Part shown: one piece after another, positions 22,146 through 28,008 of the stretch
How the letters are laid out: each line of letters starts with the position of its first letter
Position numbering within the stretch: position 1 is the first letter of the stretch
Virus record (IMG/VR): IMGVR_UViG_3300013285_000038
Coordinates: 1-35,425 of that record
Origin: a virus
Direction: 5' to 3' (one strand)
Length of the DNA: 35,425 bases
Notes under the pieces: model-generated
Database searches by the model: none
Told to the model about the DNA's origin: nothing
The model's input: the letters and a program-made list of their open reading frames with translations, nothing else
Translations under genes and position numbers: made by a program

Positions 22146-22209
22146 GATAATCCTTGTTCGTACAAGTATTTATCATTTTTTCGCTGTATTTTGTTTTATT
22201 GTAACTCAT
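22072..22209 (-). pseudogene. detached 5' end of folE upstream of the homing gene
   Basis: ATG at 22209 behind the strong AAGGAAGGTTATC site opens a 45-codon frame reading MSYNKTKYSEKM. The first seven residues equal the present folE N-terminus (MSYNKTKC), although several codons differ synonymously (AGT/TCA, TAC/TAT, ACA/ACC, AAA/AAG). After residue eight the frame runs into the homing-endonuclease promoter and gene. Best read as the original folE start, cut off by the insertion and perhaps still translated as a leader peptide. Confidence 0.7.
22167..22174 (-). promoter_or_regulatory. late-type promoter (GATAAATA) of the folE-linked GIY-YIG gene
   Basis: GATAAATA on the minus strand, 22 bp before the ATG at 22145. 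The 15-mer AAAAAATGATAAATA is identical to that before the plus-strand GIY-YIG gene at 30881. Confidence 0.6.
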
Positions 22210-22241
22210 GATAACCTTCCTTTGTGATGGTTTGTTTTTGA

Positions 22242-22280
22242 AATGTAAGCTACCGTTGTGTAGCTTACATTCTATTTATG
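22242..22280 (-). promoter_or_regulatory. 12-bp perfect hairpin next to a CATAAATA box
   Basis: Bases 22242-22253 (AATGTAAGCTAC) and 22260-22271 pair perfectly around a 6-base loop. On the minus strand CATAAATA (22273-22280) ends one base before the stem, so a transcript from it would begin in or at the hairpin. No U-run follows on the minus strand, so it is more likely a 5' stabilising leader than a terminator. The rest of the gap 22281-22341 holds only a start-less frame ending MKNLLGAKAEA, which I do not call. Confidence 0.55.
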
Positions 22281-22341
22281 CTTCAGCCTTCGCGCCCAGT
22301 AAATTCTTCATCATTACATACTGGTCATAGATTTTACAGAG

Positions 22342-22467
22342 TTATGTGTCTTCATTGAAGGCCCATTGAGTAACTGCTTCTATTTTTAACTCAGCCAACT
22401 GATGTTCATTTAAGGTAGGATATTTGGGTTTCGCTAATGATTCCCAAATTTCCCGTTGTGTTTTCAC
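22342..22467 (-). CDS. possible 41-aa protein, GTG start
   Basis: GTG at 22467 overlaps the Hc1-like stop region and follows CCAAGGCTTAAT. The peptide reads MKTQREIWESLAKPKYPTLN and ends AVTQWAFNEDT. The longer ATG frame through the Hc1-like gene is a shadow. Support is ribosome-binding site and position only. Confidence 0.4.
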   Translation of the reverse strand: MKTQREIWESLAKPKYPTLNEHQLAELKIEAVTQWAFNEDT

Positions 22468-22468
22468 A

Positions 22469-22657
22469 TTAAGCCTTGGCTTCTTTTCGTGCGTTCTTAG
22501 TCTCGGTAATTTCATTACGACGAGCCTTGACTGCCTTTGATAGCTCGCCCAATGCTTTGCGGGCACGAGTACCTGCTGCTGAGTTACCTGCTTCAAATTT
22601 TGCTGATTCAGCTTGGTATGCTGCGATTTGTGTTTCGATTTCTGTATGTGCGCTCAT
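22469..22657 (-). CDS. small histone H1 (Hc1)-like protein
   Basis: The 62-aa Ala/Lys/Arg-rich helical protein reads AYQAESAKFEAGNSAAGTRA then RKALGELSKAVKARRNEI. The KFEAGN-x-AAG-x-RARKAL pattern matches chlamydial Hc1-type and bacterial H1-like proteins. It could bind DNA and alter host nucleoid structure, or package phage DNA. It starts inside the last codons of the acidic protein. The family resemblance is from memory. Confidence 0.6.
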   Translation of the reverse strand: MSAHTEIETQIAAYQAESAKFEAGNSAAGTRARKALGELSKAVKARRNEITETKNARKEAKA

Positions 22658-23325
22658 TTTGTTTCCTTTTGTTGAGTTTCGGTTTCTGGATTATTTACAA
22701 GCCCTCGCCATTGCTTGATTCCCTCTGACAACTTGATACCATCTAATTGCCATTCTGTCCCTGTCCATTCCGCCATTTTGATTTGCGGAAACGGCCATGC
22801 TGTTACTCCACAGATCACACATTCGTATGTGCCAACTTGACCTGGATTAATACTTGCTTGATGCCACGGGGTGAATTTAGATTCGTCTTCGTCTTCGTCT
22901 TCGTCTTCCTCATCGGCAGAAGTGAATTCTTCACCAGTGTCAGTGTTAGTAAGTTTCAATGGACCTTGAAAGAAATACACCGTGTCATCATTGCTCCAAC
23001 CTAATTCTTCAAGGCCTTCGAAATGATTTTCATCCCATGCTTCTTCGATTGCTTCGCGGTCTTCATCTGACATATCTGCTGGCCATGTCCAATCAGCCCA
23101 GCAGCCATCGTCAAGCTCATCTAGTTCCCACTCGTACTCATCACCACCGAGTTCATATTCTTCATCATCGCCTGACAAGTCAATATCAGGTTTCTCATCA
23201 CTTTCGCAATAGAATTTACCCCAGCGATAACCTTCTTCGCGGATAATAGTTTTACCATCCTTGCACCAGTGCTGTCGCTCTAATGCACTTTTCTTATACT
23301 CGGTTGTTAGTTCCCATGTTGCCAT
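22654..23325 (-). CDS. highly acidic conserved phage protein
   Basis: A 223-aa protein with a very acidic first two-thirds (DIDLSGDDEEYELGGDEYEW, then an EDEDEDED run) and a CxxC in YECVICGVTAWPF. The segment with CWADWTWPADMSDEDREAIE is shared by hypothetical proteins of T4-like phages (recalled). The charge and aromatic content would suit a DNA-mimic or chaperone role, but no function is established. It is followed in the same transcript by the basic Hc1-like protein; an acidic-basic partnership is conceivable. A four-unit hexanucleotide repeat encodes the ED run. Confidence 0.7.
   Translation of the reverse strand: MATWELTTEYKKSALERQHWCKDGKTIIREEGYRWGKFYCESDEKPDIDLSGDDEEYELGGDEYEWELDELDDGCWADWTWPADMSDEDREAIEEAWDENHFEGLEELGWSNDDTVYFFQGPLKLTNTDTGEEFTSADEEDEDEDEDESKFTPWHQASINPGQVGTYECVICGVTAWPFPQIKMAEWTGTEWQLDGIKLSEGIKQWRGLVNNPETETQQKETK
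22883..22906. repeat. hexanucleotide repeat (TCGTCT)4
   Basis: Four exact tandem copies, encoding Glu-Asp pairs on the minus strand in the acidic protein. Slippage here would change tract length without a frameshift. Confidence 0.9.
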
Positions 23326-23335
23326 AACTTACTCC

Positions 23336-24523
23336 TTAATACTTTGTTTCATGTGTATGTTTACGATAATCAGTACTCATACGTAGCCACTGCTCGCCAT
23401 TGCCTTCGAGGATATCAACTACTCGACCTACTGTACCATCTGTCCAATTGCTAATCTTGCCCATCAACGGACTTGGCCTCTTCAATAACTTCTCTAGCTT
23501 GTCTAGTGCATCTTCTATAGACCAAGGGCTGTATAAACGTGTATGGTCATTTGAAAAAGTTTCAGGAAAACTACGGTAAGCAGGATACAGAACATTGCAT
23601 CCCAAAGCGTCAGCCTCGGATACGGTGTTTGATACCCAATCCTGTAATGCACAATTAAAAACCACACGACTATCGTTAACAATATTGTAATAATCATTCT
23701 TACCTAAGTCTTCGTAAATGTGCAATAGTCCTCGGGACTGCATACAACGAGTACGTTCCATGTAGCTGTCGTTATTGCTCTTTAGTGCAGCACCAGAGCA
23801 TACTGCAAACTCTACACCTGATTCGGGATGACGATTAAACCATTCTTCAATCAGATCCATATAGAAGTCAGGTTGCTTCTCCTGATCCCAACGTGCAGAA
23901 AACACAACACGATGTTTGCGTTCGCTGAATGGCTTGATAGATTCAACCCGTTCCTGTACTTCACTCTTGCCAAATGCTAGACCACTAATATTATAGATTG
24001 GAGCAGTCCAACCTGCAATCTTCATATGCATAACCATTTCTTCGTTTGTTGCCAGTACCGCACCACCCGAGATAGAAACAATCTCATTGACCATCTTCTC
24101 ATACAAGTCCATCCACTTGCCCATACCCCATACGTGTACAAAGTCATCTGGATCAATTGCTTGAGCAAGACAGCGTACATAAATTTTAGGACGCATTTCT
24201 GCAGGTACTTGATTGATAATGTATCCAAGACTTTCGAAGCCTGGCTGAAACATATCTTCAAAGTAAATAACATCTTCGCTAGTTACTTTACCTTGTTGCA
24301 TCATTTGCACAAGGTTCATAATCTGACTCATACCAAAGTAGCTTCGGCCGTGGGCATCAAGAACCTGACCTACGACAATCTTTTGGCTGTTGTCTAATGT
24401 AGTGCCGGGTACGTAAACTACATCAAGTCCACGTGCGTCGAATACGCGACGATTCCACTCTTCGAGTTGAAGAGTGTATCGAGCCTTGTAAGACTCTAAC
24501 CCCATGTAATATAGTTTACGCAT
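23336..24523 (-). CDS. second GT-B glycosyltransferase-like protein
   Basis: From ATG 24523 (MRKLYYMGLESYKARYTLQ) the protein is 395 aa. The C-terminal half has KHRVVFSARWDQEKQPDFYM, the GT4 donor-site strand, and a VSNTVSEADALGCNVLYPAY segment equivalent to the EX7E region. Phages of this type often carry such an enzyme in pairs. It differs from the enzyme at 15756 and has no epimerase next to it. Acceptor unknown. A start at 24568 would overlap the preceding gene and is less likely. Confidence 0.78.
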   Translation of the reverse strand: MRKLYYMGLESYKARYTLQLEEWNRRVFDARGLDVVYVPGTTLDNSQKIVVGQVLDAHGRSYFGMSQIMNLVQMMQQGKVTSEDVIYFEDMFQPGFESLGYIINQVPAEMRPKIYVRCLAQAIDPDDFVHVWGMGKWMDLYEKMVNEIVSISGGAVLATNEEMVMHMKIAGWTAPIYNISGLAFGKSEVQERVESIKPFSERKHRVVFSARWDQEKQPDFYMDLIEEWFNRHPESGVEFAVCSGAALKSNNDSYMERTRCMQSRGLLHIYEDLGKNDYYNIVNDSRVVFNCALQDWVSNTVSEADALGCNVLYPAYRSFPETFSNDHTRLYSPWSIEDALDKLEKLLKRPSPLMGKISNWTDGTVGRVVDILEGNGEQWLRMSTDYRKHTHETKY

Positions 24524-24528
24524 TTTAA

Positions 24529-24735
24529 TTATCGACGGATAGCGTCTTCCCATGAATCCTTCGGCCACTTACCAGCAAGTTGCTTGGTATGTTGACGATA
24601 CGCAAACGAGCGCATGTCATACAGGGTTGATTCATCGAACTTATACCCATAGTCCACGCAGAATTCCTTGTATTTCTCAAGGTCCTCAAAGAGTTGATAG
24701 ACACGTGGATTAGGTTGAAGATTAAGTTTTGCCAT
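24529..24735 (-). CDS. small phage protein, 68 aa
   Basis: Helical protein reading MAKLNLQPNPRVYQLFEDLE, then KEFCVDYGYKFDESTLYDMR and a basic C-terminus. AAGGAAACAAA precedes the start. It is five bases upstream of the glycosyltransferase start, so the two are co-transcribed. Similar proteins occur in T4-like phages; unknown role. Confidence 0.65.
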   Translation of the reverse strand: MAKLNLQPNPRVYQLFEDLEKYKEFCVDYGYKFDESTLYDMRSFAYRQHTKQLAGKWPKDSWEDAIRR

Positions 24736-24744
24736 TTTGTTTCC

Positions 24745-25194
24745 TTAGATAGCGAGGTTGTTAAGAGTTTTAGTTGTGTTATAAAATATAGTGCATCCAT
24801 TCTCTCCGTCTTCTGAGACTTCGATATGAATGTCACGCTCTGGATAACGATTAGCAATAACCTCATAGAGATCATCGCTGATTGTTTCACAGCTTTTGCT
24901 ATTCAGTTCAAGGATATTCTGAGAATATTGATTCTCAATCCATCGTTTGAACTGAATAAACTCAATGTCACGTTCGTTGTGCATTACTTGAATGCCTACT
25001 CGAAAGTGAAAAATATGTCGATGAGGTGTACCAAGAAAGCTCACATCGTATTCGTCCCCGGTGGCCAGCGACGGATCATGACCTGCTGCAGGATAGCAGT
25101 GAATACCTTCTTTTCGAAAGGTCACCCAAATCATTCGTTTGGATTCTTGTTTGATTCGTTGACGTTTCTCAGTCAGTACTTGTTCGATTTGCAT
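24745..25194 (-). CDS. conserved phage protein with HRHIFHFR motif, 149 aa
   Basis: I place the start at 25194 (MQIEQVLTEKRQR) because the -10 box at 25216-25221 lies beyond it. The core YDVSFLGTPHRHIFHFRVG followed by RDIEFIQFKRWIE and a C-terminal RDIHIEVSEDGENGCTIFY is a family I recall from T4-like phages. The His-rich strand could bind metal. Function unknown. Confidence 0.68.
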   Translation of the reverse strand: MQIEQVLTEKRQRIKQESKRMIWVTFRKEGIHCYPAAGHDPSLATGDEYDVSFLGTPHRHIFHFRVGIQVMHNERDIEFIQFKRWIENQYSQNILELNSKSCETISDDLYEVIANRYPERDIHIEVSEDGENGCTIFYNTTKTLNNLAI

Positions 25195-25215
25195 TGTTAA
25201 ATTCTCTCTTAAGTT

Positions 25216-25221
25216 ATTATA
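25216..25221 (-). promoter_or_regulatory. probable -10 box without clear -35
   Basis: TATAAT on the minus strand 22 bp before the ATG at 25194. The region 17 bp upstream (CAGCAC) is not a -35 match, so an activator or another sigma factor may be needed. Confidence 0.4.
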
Positions 25222-25269
25222 CACTACTTTTACTAGTTGTGCTGCCTGATTTGCCCGTATTCAGCAATA

Positions 25270-26832
25270 TCATTCACCCAATGCTTCGTTGATGGCATCA
25301 TCACTATCTTCGATTACTTCGTCAATTTCAATTTCAACTTCTTCACCGGATTCTTCTTCAAACAGTTGATTAAACATAGTCATCGCGTTAACAGCCTTTT
25401 TACCACTGAAACCTTGACTACCTGATTTCAATTGCATCCAGAACCCGTTGTATTCTTCGATCAAGGCTAAGCTCTTTGCTCGGTCCTTCAAGCTGAAAAT
25501 CTCATCGACTACTTCGCTGAACCGAATACGCTCAAATGTATCGTTCATCAGCATCTTTGGAATAACACCGGTGTCATATTGACGATTAGCTTCTTGCACT
25601 GCTGACATATGGGTAAACACATTGTGGCTCTGTAATAGAGTGTAGCTCAATGTATCCCAGCTGGTCTTAGTCTCTTTGCCATGCTGGCCGATAAAGCCTT
25701 GACCACGATAGCACAGGTCCTTAAGAACCAACATATCGGTTACGGGAGAGTCTGTAAACATCTTATGGATACCCTCAGCTAGCACAGCAGTACTGAACTT
25801 GCGAGTGTCAGTTGAATATGACTTTTTCTCCGCAGTCTTTTCCATACTATATGACCACTTCTTGTTGTGTTCAATGTTTGTATTGAAGTAAGCCAGACCC
25901 TTGGCTGCACTAAAGAATGGGCTTGCACAATCGAATGTGATTTGAAGTTTTGGGTTATGATACTTACGAACTGCACGTTGTACATCACTGAACAACACTG
26001 CGTACTCTAGAATACTTGTACCCAAACAATGAATCAGGTCATGCTTACCTTCTTCCAACAATCCGTCATGGATGATACCAACCAAGCGTTTTAGGAACAA
26101 GTGAATATCAATCTTATTCTGACCTCCCATAGCCCAACCATTGAAGTGATTGTCTGGGTACTGAGTTGGGTCACAATACTTCTTCATTTCTTCATACCAA
26201 TCATCAGACTGAGTATGGGTTCTACCTTGCAAGACATTTAGAAACTTACACTTACCCGAACGATTCTGAATGAAATATTCATTGTTGATATGGGTAGCAC
26301 TGATAGCTTCTTCGATAGTTTTGATACCATGTAATGAAACACCATTCTTATCCTTCATATGATAAGTGCTAAGAGACTGTGATGGGATATCAAGACACAT
26401 ACCATAATCCATGTATGCATCCATCCAGTTCAATACAGCTTTGCGCTTAATCATAGCTTTAGGACAAGCAGGATCTTTCCAGTCTGCGGGCCATTGACCT
26501 TTTAGAATCTGGAAGCCGCCTGAGTCACCCAACATGAATGTACCTTCTTCACGATCTCTAATAATTGATTCACTCGGATCGTTTATAGTTGTATCCAAGT
26601 TGGCGTGGCCAGCACTATACAAACCCCACTTGTAGTAATACAGTCCTTCTTTGCTGTTAAGAAAGTTTAACTTCTCAACATCACCGTTGAAACTTGCAGG
26701 AATACGTGCAGCATCAAAGTACTGCTCACCGCGGCGTTGCTTGCCCAAGCCAGAAATGTAAAAACTGCTGACTGCGGGTAAGAACAATGCCCACTCGGGA
26801 TTGTGGCTTGCTGATAGATTTACTTGTTCCAT
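25270..26832 (-). CDS. dpdA: TGT-superfamily transglycosylase, DpdA-like
   Basis: This 520-aa protein has the tRNA-guanine transglycosylase residues in order: D103 in GDSGGFQIL, D148 in CLDIP, Q202 in NVLQGRTH, the GG of NGWAMGG (235-237) and the nucleophile-type D301 in TFDCASPFF. No CxCx2C zinc cluster is seen. DpdA proteins are TGT relatives that exchange guanine for a 7-deazaguanine in DNA. With folE, queD and queE in the same window, that is the best call over tRNA TGT. The last 200 residues are extra and end in an acidic tail. It is the third gene of the sliding-clamp operon. Confidence 0.82.
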   Translation of the reverse strand: MEQVNLSASHNPEWALFLPAVSSFYISGLGKQRRGEQYFDAARIPASFNGDVEKLNFLNSKEGLYYYKWGLYSAGHANLDTTINDPSESIIRDREEGTFMLGDSGGFQILKGQWPADWKDPACPKAMIKRKAVLNWMDAYMDYGMCLDIPSQSLSTYHMKDKNGVSLHGIKTIEEAISATHINNEYFIQNRSGKCKFLNVLQGRTHTQSDDWYEEMKKYCDPTQYPDNHFNGWAMGGQNKIDIHLFLKRLVGIIHDGLLEEGKHDLIHCLGTSILEYAVLFSDVQRAVRKYHNPKLQITFDCASPFFSAAKGLAYFNTNIEHNKKWSYSMEKTAEKKSYSTDTRKFSTAVLAEGIHKMFTDSPVTDMLVLKDLCYRGQGFIGQHGKETKTSWDTLSYTLLQSHNVFTHMSAVQEANRQYDTGVIPKMLMNDTFERIRFSEVVDEIFSLKDRAKSLALIEEYNGFWMQLKSGSQGFSGKKAVNAMTMFNQLFEEESGEEVEIEIDEVIEDSDDAINEALGE

Positions 26833-27206
26833 TAAACTTTAACTTCGTCTTTCATTAGAATCTTAACCATATTGATTTGATTCTTGTATTTGTGCATTTC
26901 ATCCATCAGACTTTTGATAGTGGGATTAGTCTCTGCTAGCTTGAGATTCATTTGTTCTTCAAACATCTTTTGTTCAGCCCATTTGAGAATGCTAATAGCG
27001 TTACCAGTTAAATTAATAGTTGTGATGCCACCGCCGATAGGGTGCCAGCTGCCACCATCATACACTGTCAACGATTGGCTACTAGGGTCATATGATACCA
27101 TTCCTATCATAGGGGTATTACCTGAACCGTATGTACTATAGTGAGGGATTGCTCCCTTACTACTAGACACACTCAAATATTCCCCGCCATATGCGTAATC
27201 AATCAT
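26832..27206 (-). CDS. phage protein between clamp and dpdA, 124 aa
   Basis: The first half is Gly/Ser/Tyr-rich beta sequence (YDPSSQSLTVYDGGSWHPIG), similar in style to virion proteins. The second half is a helix-rich coil (ISILKWAEQKMFEEQMNLKL, KSLMDEMHKYKNQINMVKIL). Starts and stops overlap on both sides. Unknown function; the coil may mediate oligomerisation. Confidence 0.6.
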   Translation of the reverse strand: MIDYAYGGEYLSVSSSKGAIPHYSTYGSGNTPMIGMVSYDPSSQSLTVYDGGSWHPIGGGITTINLTGNAISILKWAEQKMFEEQMNLKLAETNPTIKSLMDEMHKYKNQINMVKILMKDEVKV

Positions 27207-27934
27207 TTTGTTTGAGCAGGGAGCAAGTAACGATATGTTGCCATACCACTGTTAACTACAATCTCGGCAGCACCTTGATCACTGATGCGGAATACTTTGT
27301 CACCCGGCAAGCTAAGAATATTAGCAACTACAGTGACGGGCCACTGAAACGATTTCGTCAACACACCAGTAACACCTGCATGGAAAACAAAGTTACCACT
27401 GTGAGTGCTTACGTCACCGAAGTAAATCTTCAGATCACCGTTCTCGGTCTTGGTAACGAATGTGTTTTCTTCACTGTTAGCCTGACTTTGTTTCTTCAAA
27501 CGCAAGATGCTTGCAACGCTAGGTTCGAACTCAACATTCCAACCAGTGCCTTTATAAACAACGTTCTTGACCTTTTCTTCAATGATGATCTTAGCCATCA
27601 AACGATAGTCATTCACAAAGTCGCCACTCTTGGTTGAAAAGTGAATCGTATCCGGAGTACTAACTCCATCACGATCCTTGCGAGTCAATGTAATGACTGC
27701 GGTCGAATCATATTCGTCAAAGCTAAGAATAGTTTTTAGCTTTGGCAAGTTAGGCATACCGAACACACCGATGAACTCGGGATGAGGATTAGTCAGTGAG
27801 CCTGTGATGATGACAGATTTATCTTCTGCAATAGCAGCGATATTTGTTTCTGTATCAGTACCAGTGATTTTAATTAAATCAATGTTGCCCAATCCAGCAG
27901 TATACTGGATGATGTTTTGTAGTGTATCTTTCAT
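27203..27934 (-). CDS. DNA polymerase sliding clamp, T4 gp45-like
   Basis: The 243-aa protein fits the length of T4 gp45 (228 aa) and its two-domain clamp rhythm. Segments include EFIGVFGMPNLPKLKTILSF in the first domain and GDKVFRISDQGAAEIVVNSG with a C-terminal TYRYLLPAQ in the second. It would form a trimeric ring that tethers DNA polymerase and, in T4, also activates late transcription. It lies immediately downstream of the polymerase gene, has its own promoter, and leads an operon whose third gene is the DpdA-like enzyme. Confidence 0.85.
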   Translation of the reverse strand: MKDTLQNIIQYTAGLGNIDLIKITGTDTETNIAAIAEDKSVIITGSLTNPHPEFIGVFGMPNLPKLKTILSFDEYDSTAVITLTRKDRDGVSTPDTIHFSTKSGDFVNDYRLMAKIIIEEKVKNVVYKGTGWNVEFEPSVASILRLKKQSQANSEENTFVTKTENGDLKIYFGDVSTHSGNFVFHAGVTGVLTKSFQWPVTVVANILSLPGDKVFRISDQGAAEIVVNSGMATYRYLLPAQTK

Positions 27935-27972
27935 TTTGTTTCCTTTAGAATATTTAAGAAGAAGTAATGTGT

Positions 27973-28001
27973 ATTGTATCGGGTTTTATTGCGAAAGTCA
28001 A
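27973..28001 (-). promoter_or_regulatory. sigma70-type promoter of the clamp-dpdA operon
   Basis: TTGACT, 17 bp, TACAAT on the minus strand, 39 bp before the clamp ATG. Confidence 0.7.
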
Positions 28002-28008
28002 ATCGAGT

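Noticed and set aside
22342-22596. 84-aa minus-strand frame starting MKQVTQQQ
   Set aside because: Its first half lies inside the Hc1-like gene in another frame; only the part after the GTG at 22467 was kept.
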